DNA of 64,000 nt from Loxodes magnus. Taxonomy: Eukaryota > Ciliophora > Karyorelictea > Loxodida > Loxodidae. Made by a program: the position numbers and the translations under genes. The notes under the pieces were generated by a model. The model searched no databases, was not told the origin of the DNA, and saw only the letters and a list, made by a program, of their open reading frames with translations. This document shows positions 49,057-60,655 of the stretch, piece by piece. Position 1 is the stretch's first letter. Each line of letters starts with the position of its first letter. The stretch covers positions 1,178,001 through 1,242,000 of the forward strand of contig CAMPDV010000006.1 in the NCBI GenBank assembly GCA_946699065.1, read 5' to 3'.

Positions 49057-49611
49057 TCATGGATAATTTAGCACACTCTTTGCTCCAGACGATCCAAAAA
49101 TTCTTTCAATTTTTTCTTACCTTGCAACAGCTTATGGTTTGTTAATCGTAATTTCACTTTTTGTTCTTTCAATATAATTCTTTAGAATACCATGGCCTTT
49201 CTAATGATTTAAACTTTAAGGATAAAGAATTTTCTTTCCTGAAGATAAAAAGTTTTTAAATTCATTAGGATTAACTGTATGCTGTTGATTATAAATAACC
49301 ATTGGATTTATTTTTTTTGGCTTTTCTCTTTATTCTTCATAAGGAACTGATGTAAGATCTCTTTTCTGATAAAATTCGTCTAAGTATTTTTATGAAAAGG
49401 GTTTAGCATCTTTTATTCCTCCTTCGTTATTATTATACCAATCGTTTGGAGTATATAACTATTTCACGTTGTTTTTAACATTATTTCTAAACTACCAATC
49501 TGAACCTTATATTACTTTTGATTTTTCTTCAACAAAAAAAGTAGATCTTGACCTACTTGTGGTCATACTAAAGGATTTGCTTGCTGCTTTATTTGATTTA
49601 GACTGTTCCAT
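49057..49611 (-). CDS. 184-aa hydrophilic protein of unknown function
   Basis: ATG 49611 to TGA 49059. An S/R-rich N-terminus (KSFSMTTSRSRSTFF) is followed by patches rich in W, Y, N and P: GSDWQFRNNVKNNVKQLY, TPNDWYNNNEGG, LDEFYQKRDLTSVPYEE, NPNEFKNFLSSGKKIL. It ends EKIERIFGSSGAKSVLNYP. Short conserved-looking aromatic/proline patches in a disordered context are typical of ciliate microtubule-associated proteins, but no family is recognised. Confidence 0.6.
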
Positions 49612-50449
49612 GATTTATTAATTTTCTTAATTATCGCTTTATTAATTTGTAGATTTAATTACACTTTATATCTATCTTATAGCAAAATTTATATAATATT
49701 ATTCAACTATAAGACTCATAACATATGTAAATCATTAAGCTCGTGCAAATCAGTCTTAATCGTCTAATCGACTATAAACTTAAAGACTGCTTAATTAATA
49801 ATTTTCGTTATGTTAGAGTTATATAACTTTAGCTATAAATATACTTACTATCTAACTATTTAATACAACTACTTATCTCTTCTAAAAACAGCTACAATAC
49901 GAATATAATATATCTAAATTTTGCTACTATAAATTTAAATGAGAGTGATACTATTTTAAATGCAGCTGAAACTACTTTATAATATTAATTTTCCTATTTA
50001 GTAGATTAACTATCATTCATTCTTTTACTAGTGACTTTATTACATTTCTTTCCTATATTTCATTACTGTTCTTTACTTTTATTTAGTTAGCAATTCAATT
50101 GCTTTCATTAATATATCTCTTCATTTTATTTTATTTTTATAATTTAAGAACTTTAAGGAATTTGTTAATAAAGTAGTTATTTAAAGCATAAACTAAAAAT
50201 TAAAAGAACAGAAGATGAAGTGAAAGTGAAATGATATCAAATAGATGAGAATAAGCAAAATAAAGTAAAGATCTCGTTAAATAGTAGCTTAGCTAGAGTC
50301 TTTAATGATTATAACCTATATAACTTTCTTTTTCTTTTTGTAATATTTAAAATCTTTATTAATGATATATAGAATAAATAGAATTGAGTGAGTAAATTAA
50401 ATTAATTAATTAATTGAAGTATATTTGAAAATTAACATCTTAAACATCG
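49612..50449. other. AT-rich intergenic spacer
   Basis: No gene or RNA supported. A short TTAA-type tetranucleotide run lies near its 3' end (about 50391-50415). Confidence 0.5.
50391..50415. repeat. short (TTAA)n simple repeat
   Basis: Imperfect run of AATTAATTAATTAATT, the clearest microsatellite-like tract noticed outside genes. Probably neutral. Confidence 0.5.
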
Positions 50450-52804
50450 TCAAAGATTATCATTCATTACTGAGTTGTACTTTTACACTTCTTTTAAGAA
50501 TTATTTCTTAAGGTAACCTTTTTCAAATTTTTACTAGTTATTTTTCTACTAAAATCTGACTAACTGAATATCACAAGCTTATTCAACCTCGGAAAAACTT
50601 GAAGATTGACTTTAGATCAAATGTTAATTTTCTTCATTTTATAATGATTTTGCATGCCTAATATCTTAGCAAGAGGTAATATTATGTTAATTTTCTTAAC
50701 TTAATTCTTTTTTCGTACTTTGATTTGTTTTTATTTACTATTACTATACTGGAGCCATTTAAAGAGTCTCTTCTTCTTAATTTTAGAAATCAGGTTCTGG
50801 CTTTTTGGTTTCAATATTTAATATGCTATTTTTAAACTTACTTTATTTATAACTATCTTAGAGATTCCGATACTTTGCTTCGTTATTTTATAGTGAATTA
50901 TTAGACTTTAGTTTATCAGTAGTTGGACTATTGGTTTAGGATAAACTAATTTCTTTTATATTTTCTTTAATTTTTTGAGGTTTAATTTTAAGAAAATCTA
51001 AAGTATCTATCTTCATTTCTTTAAGCTTCAAAATTTCCTCGTTCTACTCTTATATTTTTTCTTATATAAATTATTCTTATTAAGACTGAAGTATATTTTC
51101 TTCTCCCTGCATTTGTTTATGAGCTAACTTGCTTTAATGATAAATTTCGAAAGTAGGACTGAATTTAAAATCTCCCTCTTACAATAGATCTTTATTTTAG
51201 CTTTAGTTATCTTAATTAATTTTTTTCTTAACTCTCCATTGAAATATATCAAGCTCTGATTTCAATTAACTACTTTATTTAAATAAATTAATACTTGAAC
51301 TGCTCACTAATGTCTATGATTTTGGCTATTAAATTTCTACTAAAATAATATCATTTGCTATAAGAGGAATTTTTTTTAATTTGAGAGTAGAATTAGTTAT
51401 TATCATTCCTTAGAAGTCAATAACCTTCTTTTTAATTAGTTTTTACCCAATTTAATTGACTTCTTCCATCACTTTATCTAAATGTTAGTCGCATTTTCAA
51501 ACTTTTACTTAATCTATTTAGATTGACTGAAATTCTTTATATTTTCTCAGAAAATCAAATGAGGTTCAATAAAGTTACTAAGAAGTATCAGATTCGGAAA
51601 TTAGGAGTTTGAAAGGTCCTTTAATATAAACACCTTTAAAAATTCCATTATCATAAATATTAATCGCTAAAACTTGAAGTGATGTTAAGTAGATTTCAAC
51701 TATTCTAAGATTAATTCTGATTTTACTTTCAAATTAACTTATTTTCCTCCTTGTTATTTATCTTTAATCTACTACTCCAAACTTTTACATTAAAAAGTCT
51801 CATGATTATTCACTTAGTAATTTATAATGCTTGTCTTGAAATAAGTTTAATTTCATTTAATAGCGGTTGCAGTATAGTAAAGGCTCTTATCTTTCATTAA
51901 ACGTTTGAAAAGCGTCATATTCAGTATCTAAAAGAAGTAGATCAGAGTTATCAATAGGCAAGTGTATATCAATCTTATTATTTTCAGTTTAAAACTTTCG
52001 GATTCATTAGCAACTGATAATATAGGCATAGTTATCTGATAGCTTATCATGATTAATAATTTCTAGGATTTAATCTTTAAATGAATTTTATTTCCAATTT
52101 TTAGTTCATTATTAAGCTAATGAACTTCTAAACTATTATTCCTTCTCTTTATTTTTAAAAATGCTTTTATTACTCTTATTTTACTTTATTTTAGCGTTCT
52201 CTAGTTGAGATTAGTGAAGAGTTCTATATACAAAGGAAGTATTTTTTTAACCTTTTTGATTTAAATTTGGTGAATTTTAGTTTTTTTATTAAATTTGATT
52301 TTGAAAATCCAATGAAGCACGTTTTCTATGTCTGTTTGTCTTTTTAGGAGTTCTATCATTTTATTTTTAAAAAAGATTAGGTTGTTATCTAAAATTTCTA
52401 ACTAAGTGTCTTTATAAGGAATAGCTTTTGCAGTTAAGATAAATTCTTTCCGCAACTTAATTAGTAAGATCATTTCTTTCTTTAAAAGTATGATGCTAAG
52501 TATTTCAGTTAAAATTAATTTTAGGTTTCTATATACTACTTAAATCATTTTTCATACTATTTCTGACTGATTTTCTTTCTTATTTTAGTTAAATTTATTA
52601 GAAAAGGAATCTAGTTTTAGGAAGTATAGGCGTGACATTCATATTCTTAGATTATATTTTTTTCCTAAGATGAATGAGACTTAAATCATCTTGCTTATAT
52701 AATTCTTTAGGTGTTATATGTGCCGAAGAACTGATTTTAGATTATTGAAATTATTTAATCTAGATCCTATTTTCTTTTTTGATTTCCTTAAACTTTTCAA
52801 TCAT
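50450..52804 (-). CDS. DUSP-domain protein without a ubiquitin-protease domain
   Basis: 784 aa, intronless. Residues 1-230 are basic and disordered. About 255-365 reads as a DUSP (domain in ubiquitin-specific proteases): YIISCQWIRKFQ, then DIHLPIDNSDLLLLD matching the P-I-D-N-S-x-L signature, LFQDKHYKLLSEQSWDFLM and FGVVDQRQITRR. A following beta-rich block (RIVEIYLTSLQVL, GVYIKGPFKLLISES) sits where USP4/15 have a ubiquitin-like domain. The rest (about 500-784) is Q/E/K-rich coiled coil. No Cys or His box of a USP is present. It may be a ubiquitin-pathway adaptor. TGA-Trp occurs in SCQWIRK and elsewhere. Confidence 0.7.
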
Positions 52805-53255
52805 TAATAGTCTTTTTTAAATTTTATTAATCTAAATTGATATAAATATAAAATACCAATATTTTACAGATATCTATGATTTTAACTGCTATAGGAAAGC
52901 ATATTTTTTCTTTTATATAGTTTCTGCTATTTTTTCTATTAATTTGATTTATTTATCTAATAATCGTACGATATTTTAAATACGAATGTTAGAGATTAAT
53001 CGAATATCAACATTTTTTTATTTTATTTATGAATGCTTTTATTGTATTTTTTCTGAACTATTAAAGAGTAAACAAATTATAGCTAGAAAATAAATAACTA
53101 GCTTTTAGTTGAAAATGATTATATTACATTTCATTATTCTTATATAAATTAATGAGTAGTAATATTAGAGTTTTATTACTAGTTTGAAAAATATATGATT
53201 TTGATTATAAAATATTGAGTCTTTTGTATAACTATGATTAAATATAATTATAATT
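52805..53255. other. AT-rich intergenic spacer
   Basis: Nothing recognised. Confidence 0.5.
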
Positions 53256-55131
53256 TCATTTTTGCTAAGAGAGTTCCTCATAAATAGCTTCCAAGCGTTA
53301 TCTTCTATCATATGTACTTTCAGCATTATCCTTACTTTTAGTTTATTATAGTTCCTATACTTATTTTTTCTTTTATTCTTTTGAAATTTATTGTTTTTTA
53401 TCCTTTAAATTAAAAGTTACCTGTGCTAAATTTCTATCTTTTTCAAATGTTTACTTTTTGTTCTTTTGGTGAGTTGTGATAAGTTTATTCTGAAAATGTG
53501 AAGGTGTCTATACATTTTTTTTTGGAGTTCTTGATAAAGATCTTGAGGAATCTGTATTTTGCAAAGCTTTTTTTATTTCAGGAGTTTTGCTTCTTGATTT
53601 GCATTTATTCTTTTTATTTTATTTTAATGTTCTTAAATCTTTATCACTTTTATTTTTCATTTTACAGTAAGGAGAATGAAATGAAGATGATTGAGATTAA
53701 GTTTTTCTTGGCATTAATGTAGTGAGCTCATCTGAAATTAAAAAAATTCTTACGCAGTGATTTATTTATATTTTGAGTTAATTTAACTTCTTATTCTTTT
53801 TTATTTCTTTATCCTGAACTTGGTGAAGGTGTTCTTGCTTAATGGTCAGTTAATTACTTTTGAGAAGAATAATTTTTATATTCAACTTGATCCTTTTATA
53901 CTTATTTCTTTCTTTATTAGTTTGGCTTTTAAGTACTCTAATAAGTTTTCTAGTTAGATATTTTTGGCAAATCTTGCTAATCCTAATTAACCTAATATAG
54001 ATTCTTATTAATGAAATCTTTTTCTATATTATTTATTTTATCATTAAGTCCCTTTTATATGCTAGCTTATTTCTTCATAAGATCTCCTAATTTTTCTACA
54101 CTTAAGGCTATTTTTTAAGAAAGTTTTCGCTCAATTTCTTATAACATTTCTTAATTAACTTCTAGGTTTAGCTTTCCACTAGTAGATTCGGTTTTTCCTA
54201 AATTTTTAAAAGAAGCTTCAATGCTTATAATATTATTTTAAAATTCTTGAAGCCTTTAGTTGAATTTTTAGATTACTTAATCAACATTTTCTCTAATTTG
54301 ATTACAAGCTTTTTCACAACTATAAGCAATTTAAGTAGATTCTTGAATTTTACTTTATTACTTTTAGTGATTGCTAGTAATTATATCTTTTAAATTCTCT
54401 ATATCTTCTACTTCTAGTTTTTCTTAAATCTAAGTTTCTATTTAGCTTAATCTTTATTCTATATCTTTTTCCCATGCTCTAGTTCTCAACCCTACACTTG
54501 ATTGTAATAAAGATTTGTCTAGGGAATTGTTGAGTTCCTATTGTTCCTAATTTTATTTGGTCCCTTAATTCTAAGGACTTTATTATTAGGTTAACTAGGC
54601 TATCTACATTTGCTCTATTTATCTTTACAAACTATTTATTTCCTCAGCTTATTCTTAATTTTTCTATAGTATTTAGCTTTACATTTTCTTAATATTTTGA
54701 TCATGCTATTACTGTAAATCAGTAATAAGCTTGGTGAACTTTTTATCTAAAGCTTCAAGAGGTAATTTACTTTCTTTAGAACTAAAATGCTAGTATTATT
54801 CGTTTTAATTCTCTTATTAGGTTAACTTTTGCTATAATTAGTCTTTAATTCTCTACATTTCTTCTTCTCAAGTTTCTCCATAATTTCTTTATAATTTAAC
54901 AAGTTTGGTTACATTAATTACTCTATCTTCTAAAGTATTAACTTGACTTTGAACCTATTCAATTCTCTCGCTAAATTCTTAGATATTCATTACAGCTTGC
55001 TAGACTTTTTCTAGTTGCATTTCTAAAAATGTGATATATGTTTATTTGTCAGCCATTTACCCAGAAGGCTGTTCTTTTAGAGTTTTATTCTTGTTAGCAT
55101 AGCGATCCCAATATTTTTGAGTTGTGGACAT
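53256..55131 (-). CDS. 617-aa coiled-coil protein
   Basis: Exons 55131-53754 and 53731-53256, joined across a 22-nt intron. Begins MSTTQKYWDRYANKNKTL. Residues 30-330 are continuous heptad-rich coiled coil (LEMQLEKVQQAVMNIQEF, SQVNTLEDRVINVTKL, LQQQHDQNIKKMQSQI). The spliced second exon (ELTTLMPRKTQSQSSS, RSKTPEIKKALQ, SRSLSRTPKKNVQTP) is a basic S/T-P-rich tail with several possible CDK-type sites. No motor or enzymatic domain. Probably structural (basal body, cytoskeleton). The final TGA is placed after EELSQQK, the first TGA after a clean stretch. Confidence 0.65.
53732..53753 (-). other. 22-nt intron in the coiled-coil gene
   Basis: GTAAGA...ATTTCAG on the minus strand, phase 1, with a T-rich centre. 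Splicing avoids an early TGA (after KNFFNFR) and opens a coherent 158-codon second exon. Confidence 0.75.
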
Positions 55132-55396
55132 TCAAATATTAAGCAAAGAAATAAAAATAAGAATTATTTGAACAATATTAAAATTCTATCCTCTATTCAC
55201 TTATATCTGTACTACTCTTTTACTCATCAGCTTTACTATGATTCCTTCCTTTTAAGATCTAGCAATTAGGTATAGAATAAGTATCTCCTGCAGCTAAATA
55301 ATAAGTTACTGTAGAAGTGCTAATTTAGAGGTTTGAGCATGAAAAGGTCGAAAAGAAAGTAGTAAACGATTTATTTAGAATAGAATATATTAAAAA

Positions 55397-55780
55397 ATGT
55401 ATGAAATTTAGATGAATAAAAAGTAAGGTTAATTAGAATTTCCCTTTATCTCTAATTACTTTACACAGACACCAGATACTTCATTAAAGCAAAGCGAGCC
55501 TGCTAAACTATCGGTTAAAAGTATTCCTTTACCTAATGTTCCTAAAAGATTATTTGTTACATCTTTAATTTTTATGTCCTTAGCTTTAATTCTTATATTC
55601 CTTGGAATTTATGATTCATATATAGATGAAATTGCGGAAAATTCTTTCATTCTGTGGATCTTTGGAATTATATTGCTAATTCCTGGGCTATTTTGCTGTA
55701 TTCAGACTTGTAGAGCATAATGTGAGAATAGACCTAAATAGAGAAAAGAAATTTTGAAAACTGTTTTATGTAACGTTTGA
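55397..55780 (+). CDS. TMEM230/TMEM134-like two-pass membrane protein
   Basis: 127 aa from the first ATG; a second in-frame ATG lies five codons on. A polar N-terminus with IPLPNVPKR is followed by helix 1 (LFVTSLIFMSLALILIFLGI), a short acidic loop (DSYIDEIAEN), helix 2 (FILWIFGIILLIPGLF) and a basic tail (CRAQCENRPKQRKE). The I-G-I-x-x-x-I-P-G-x-[FY] at the second helix is the TMEM230/134 signature. These proteins reside on secretory, recycling or synaptic-type vesicles. The C-terminal Tyr-rich tail of TMEM230 is not conserved. Confidence 0.65.
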
Positions 55781-56423
55781 TTGTATTAATTAATCATTTG
55801 GTATTGTAAATGCTTTATCTCAAAAGGTACCAACTAACTATTAGTTCGTCATATCATTTTATTAATCTGGGCCCTAAATTATAAAATAAGCCAAATAGAC
55901 TACATTAATTTAGAAATCCTTTTATAATTATCTAAAATACATCTATTTCAAATATATATTTTATAATATATTATAGTTTAAGTCTCAAAGGGCTTATTTG
56001 CTAATTTTCAAAATTAGTAGGTTAGCTTTAACTCTAATATATGTAATTAAATAAGAATTAACATGTAGTTATTGCTTTATAATTAATAAGCATACCAATA
56101 TATCTAATACTCCTCATTATCTTACTAGTTACTCTTTATATTTTAAATTTCCTAATTTAAAAGCTAATGCTTTATAGTTAAGTTCCTTCTTAATAGTATT
56201 CTTATTACTGAAGAGATTATTAAAATATTGTAGATAAATAAGTAAAATTTAGGATTTTTTCTATTAGCAAAATATTTCTTGAAATTGCTTAAGAAAGCTA
56301 TTGAATATAATAATTGATACTAGGAAATATATAGAAATAATTAAAATTGATTAAAAGATTGGAAAGAATTACTTTTTTAAGCAATATATTAAATAAATAA
56401 AAACTGTTCATGGTAAAAATGCA
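55781..56423. other. convergent intergenic spacer
   Basis: AT-rich; no supported feature. Confidence 0.5.
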
Positions 56424-57254
56424 TCAACTATCGAATTTTCCTAGCTTTTTATGAAGATTTTTTTGTTTTTTCGTACTTTGATTTTAATACACAATGGAAT
56501 CGTTCAAAAAGCCGTTTAGTAACTTCATTCTAGTGTTTTTCTGCTTGTAATCAACTGTTTACTTTTTTTCTGCTGAAGAATTTCATTTTAAACTAGGAAC
56601 TCTAACAATAGGCTTCTAATTTTACTTATTGAAAAAGAAAACTTTTTTTGGAAGAGAAAGTTCTCTTTACTCGTATTACTACTATTGATTCTATAGAATT
56701 TAGTCTATTATTTCCTTTCTCTAATTTTCCCAAAACTTCAGTTATTCTTAATTATCGTCATCACTAGCTGAAGTTTATTTAGCTGCAGGAGTTTTTAAAA
56801 GCTTAGAATAGCAAAGAATTTTTTATCTCTTGTTTCATTCTAATTACTATTTATGCTTTAGCTTTTTAATTTAAATAGGAGAAATGGGTGTAAAGCTTCT
56901 TGTACTTAAAAAGTTAGGAGTTTGGATATGAAACTAGTTCTTAGAAGAATTCTGCCTCAGCATCTTAGCCTGTTACTAAAAATTAAGTTCATTAAGCTAA
57001 GAGTTATTCTGTATGGGGCTAAAACTCTGAAGCAAACTCTGATTGCTGTTCATTCCAAAGCTTTAAAGAAAATTATTTGGTTAATGACCAGCTGAATTTA
57101 TTTTTCTATTTACATAAGTAGTTTTGCTTTTAGTTAAGTTTCGTCCACTTCCGAGAGAAATCAAATGATTAGTTCTAGCAAAATATTAAAAATTGAGTTA
57201 ACTAGGAGATTTAATAATCAAAGAGCAATTTTCTTCTAAATTATCAAAATGCAT
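56424..57254 (-). CDS. 276-aa disordered protein of unknown function
   Basis: ATG 57254 to TGA 56426 in one frame. N/S/Q-rich with a mid helix (KLKHKQQLEWNKRQKILC, W=TGA; FWENQRKEIIDQILQNQQ) and short basic patches near the end (KKVFFFNKQNQKPIVRVPSL; KKQKNLHKKLGKF). No domain recognised. Plausible phosphorylation sites (QTPNFLS, SFTPISP). An antisense open frame begins within its start codon at 57249 but is not supported as a gene. Confidence 0.6.
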
Positions 57255-57884
57255 CTTACAAACTATTCTTTATATTTATTATTCTTAATTTTTCCATCCA
57301 ACTTACTTCTAATTAAATTTATTAATTTAGAAATTATATGCTTATATTCAGATTATAAAGTATAGAAGCAGAACTTTCAAGAAGAATTTACCTCAATCAA
57401 ATTATAGTTTCATACAAACTATCCTAAACTTTGCTTTTTACTAGCTCCTTAATAATCAAGTATTCAGCTTTCTTTTCTTGTTATTTCCTATTTGAATTTA
57501 TGCAGGAATAGCAATCAACTCTTAAGATTGATAGTAAAATTGCTAACAAATGATAGAGGATGCTAAACAACTTTATGCAATAAGTTATATCTAATTGGTT
57601 AAAATTAATTTAATAAAGAGATAGATTATTATTCATTTATTTAAAGTATTTTGCTAGGTAGATACAAATAAATTAAGAAGTTTGCTTTATAGAACGTTTA
57701 TAATACTTTAATTGATAAATAATATGTTTAAATCCCAAAATCTAAATTATACTTAATATAAAAAGCTTTAATAAGAGATATAATAGTAATAAGCAATAGC
57801 TGCTAAGTTATTAAGTAAACTAATTATTTAACTAGACTTTTAATATGTTTTATTATAGTTTAGTTTAATTAAATATTCATGTTC
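57255..57884. other. intergenic region with an unsupported open frame
   Basis: A TGA-free plus-strand frame from ATG 57249 runs through here. Its composition is hydrophobic and asparagine-rich as expected by chance, so it is not annotated. Confidence 0.4.
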
Positions 57885-58391
57885 TCAGTATTTCTTCTCT
57901 AGTGTTCCATCAACAAAATAGCAAAATGTTGGACCATCGTCACTTTCGCTTTTCCAGTAAGAAAGAATTAACATGCCCTCTGTATCACAACTCTAGGGAA
58001 GTCAGAACTCAAAATTGCTGAAGTCTGCCATTACTTTTTTGACGAAGCCCTAAGCTGATGTCATGAAACCTTTGACTCTATCAGGATTTTTTTCCTCTAA
58101 ATTCTTCTTTAATTTTTGCATGTAAGTCTTAATCCAATTGGCAAAATCCTTTTTGTTAAATTATGTTGAGGTATAATGAAAGGCGTCCACGATGTTCAAT
58201 ACTCTTTCTCCTCCTGCTTATAATCCTTCTTCTCCTTCCTCTGCATTATTTGAAATTCCGAAATCTTCTTATCCTTTCATAATATACTTTGCCATTACTT
58301 CAAGAATAAGTCCATCCCATTCCTAGTTCCAAGGTAGATATCCATCTGAAATTAATTCGTCGTTCGTATAGACATCGTGAAGCACTCTCAT
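57885..58391 (-). CDS. translationally controlled tumour protein (TCTP)
   Basis: 168 aa, matching the family length. Begins MRVLHDVYTNDELISDGYLP like the conserved M-x-x-x-x-D-x-x-[ST]-x-D-E-x-x-S-D. Then GLILEVMAKYI, an acidic G-rich flexible loop (NNAEEGEEGLQAGGERV), VLNIVDAFHY, the helical hairpin KDFANWIKTYMQKLKKNLEE and RVKGFMTSAQGFVKKVMADF, and ends with GMLILSYWKSESDDGPTFCY. TGA is W in FEFWLPQ, at a position aromatic in homologues. TCTP is an abundant cytosolic protein with guanine-exchange, microtubule and Ca-binding activities. It is divergent from the next gene with only 76 bp between start codons. Confidence 0.92.
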
Positions 58392-58467
58392 TATTCCTTT
58401 TATAAAAATAAATGACAAAGCTAGTTAAAAACATGGCAGATTTTATAAATTTAAATTTCAAAACAAA

Positions 58468-59166
58468 ATGCTATGAAGTTATGAACTTAACTCCTATTTC
58501 TTCAAAAACTATCTTAATTATTGCCTTGCTAATGCTTTCTTCTGCTTGTTTTTCTATATTTAAGGAGGAAAAATTTAAGAATAAGCAATGAAAATTAAGA
58601 AGAAACCAAGCATAGAATTACTTCCATTTAGAGAATTATATTCCTCTATATTTCCTATTTCACTATTTATTTATCAAGCTTTAGGCATTGCAGTCAGATA
58701 ATGTTTATTCAACTAAGTTATTAGCGTAATATATTTATTAACCTAATATACATTTTCAATATCATAAATCTTTTAAAACTTACGATTCTTACATATTTGA
58801 CTTAATTCTCAGAATAGGAAGGCTAATAAACTAAAAGTGTTAGAATGATCAACTATCGCAATAATTATCATCTTTGCTTTTAATTTTTGTGCTTTTGAAA
58901 CTATAATTAGTGACAATTAAACTTTATCAATCTGCTTCTATAGGCCTATTCCTACCCCTAATCTAACTAAATTATATTTGTATTAGCATAAAGGTAAAAA
59001 TGAGAAAGTGATACCATGAGATTATCATACTGATTTAATAATCGACAGATACTTTAATATTTCAATTATTAAGTCTAAAGGTACAATTGCTGTAAAATGA
59101 AATTTAAGGGAATTAATTGAAAGATAGAAACTATTTAGTTAAATAGTTATAAAACTGATAATTTGA
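58468..59166 (+). CDS. membrane protein of unknown function
   Basis: 232 aa from ATG 58468 to TGA 59164; a longer form to TGA 59274 (268 aa) is possible. Hydrophobic segments near 10-31, 55-77 and 128-147 (STIAIIIIFAFNFCAF). The C-terminal soluble part has good globular composition: SICFYRPIPTPNLTKLYLYQ, VIPWDYHTDLIIDRYFN, GTIAVKWNLRELIERQK. Several internal TGA are read as Trp (LEWST, IPWDY, VKWNL). Two other frames starting at 58412 and 58588 overlap; the chosen frame is the only one that stays coherent to the end. No family recognised. Confidence 0.5.
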
Positions 59167-60067
59167 ATAAATAATGTTCTTGATACAATTAAAGGTTAAT
59201 GCTAATAGCCTTTTTATTTAAACTTTGTACTTATAATTATAGAAGTTATTGCCCTAAAATGCTCAAATTAATGAATAATATCTAATATTCATAATTTAGT
59301 ATCTCTTGTAAATTAACTATGCTAAATAAAATCTTATACCTGTTTAGTTTATTTTAAAATGTAAATGATATCTAGTTTACAGGGATGGAATATTGCTTAC
59401 AAATGTAAAAATAAATAAATGAATTAAATAAAAATTCTAGTGAGCATTATTTATATGAATATACTTAAGTTTAAATATACTTTCAATATAATCTATAAAG
59501 TTTAGTTGCTATATCTAATTATCCAAATTAGCTAGCTAGAATATAAGTATAAGGATATTATTAATTGTAGTAAAATATCCTAAGCTAGTTTTAATTTTCA
59601 TTGCTAATAATTTATCAAATTACTAATTATAGATTAGAGATAATATATGGGTAAATAAGTGCTACCATTTAAACTAAACTTAATTTAATTGCTTAAACAT
59701 TTTTTAATAATTTGAATTAGTTAAATATAAGAAATTATGATTACTAACTTTTTGGGAACTATAAGATAAAATAAAGATTTTCAAATATGAATTTAAAAGA
59801 AATAAGATTAATATTATATAAATAGTTATATAATAAGAATCAGTTGTATTTAATTATGCTTATATATTAAACTTATTTATAGTTATTCTTTTTATTTGTG
59901 CTTACTATGCTTTTTATAATTTACCTGAATCCCTTTGCGATTAATGACAATACTTTATAGTATATAATTGGAAAGCATATAATTTAGGAAAGTATAGGAG
60001 TTAGAGGATGTAGTTATAATATTTAATTTAAATTAAAATGAAGTTGCTAGAAGAAATTATAGAAGCT
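59167..60067. other. convergent AT-rich spacer
   Basis: 0.9 kb; no supported gene or RNA beyond the possible C-terminal extension of the upstream gene to 59274. Confidence 0.45.
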
Positions 60068-60655
60068 TCAAGCTTTTTTTGTGACATTTTCTTTATAGAT
60101 AGCCTAATTCTTTTTATATTCTAAGGTAGTTTATCCTTGTTATTACCTTGATTACTTTTTCCAAGAGAATTCATAGGTTTAATCAACTTTATTACTTATT
60201 TCTTCTTATGGTGCTACATATTTTTATTTCAACATAAACGAAGTAGGGCAAAATTATTCGTTATCTTAAGTTTCACTTTACTAAATCCATAGCAGAAGCA
60301 AAGCAATTGAACCAGAAATACTGAAATGAAAACTTACAAGAACAAAGTTTTAATTGACACACTAAATTTTCCTTTTCCTATTTTATAAAAATCTTCATCA
60401 GATGTTATTTCATCATCGTAAATAGCTCTCTTCTAGGGATCTTTAAGAGTTTAATAAGCTATAGTGATTTAAGTGAATTGTTCCTAATATATAAAAAATG
60501 CTTACAGGATCATTTTCAGGATTAACATCTGGATGTATTTTTCTAGCTATATCATGGTAGGCTTATTGTATCTAAGTATTGTTAGCATCTTAAGGAATCC
60601 CTAAAAGATTGTAATAATTAATTTTGTTGAACCTTTTCATTGTTCTAAGCATCAT
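60068..60655 (-). CDS. membrane-anchored DnaJ (type III Hsp40)
   Basis: Three exons (60655-60506, 60483-60338, 60320-60068); 182 aa. J domain at residues 11-78: NYYNLLGIPQDAN, HDIARKIHPDVNPENDP with the HPD motif at 41-43, then after intron 1 EQFTQITIAYQTLKDPQKRA and IYDD. A single membrane helix (about 95-112, TLFFISGSIALLLLW) is created by splicing intron 2. The tail (to residue 182) is Q/K-rich. No G/F or zinc domain. It should recruit an Hsp70 to a membrane (ER or mitochondrial). No TGA-Trp is used here. The start could be either of two adjacent ATGs. Confidence 0.85.
60321..60337 (-). other. 17-nt intron 2 of the DnaJ gene
   Basis: GTAAGTTTTCATTTCAG on the minus strand, phase 2. Splicing completes the membrane helix and the tail frame. 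Confidence 0.85.
60484..60505 (-). other. 22-nt intron 1 of the DnaJ gene
   Basis: GTAAGC...ATATTAG on the minus strand, phase 0, between PENDP and EQFTQITIAYQTLKD. It restores an otherwise broken J domain. Confidence 0.9.

Noticed and set aside
53498-53722. Plus-strand ORF of 74 codons, hydrophobic
   Set aside because: Lies antisense to the second exon of the coiled-coil gene; its Phe/Leu richness is the complement of Lys/Asn codons.
57249-57880. Long TGA-free plus-strand frame starting inside the start codon of the 56424-57254 gene
   Set aside because: With TGA as the only stop, long open frames are expected in AT-rich spacer; composition is hydrophobic and Asn-rich with no motif.
58588-58800. 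70-codon frame MKIKKKPSIELLPFREL as an independent gene
   Set aside because: It is an internal ATG in the frame of the 58468-59166 membrane protein, whose upstream codons also look coding.
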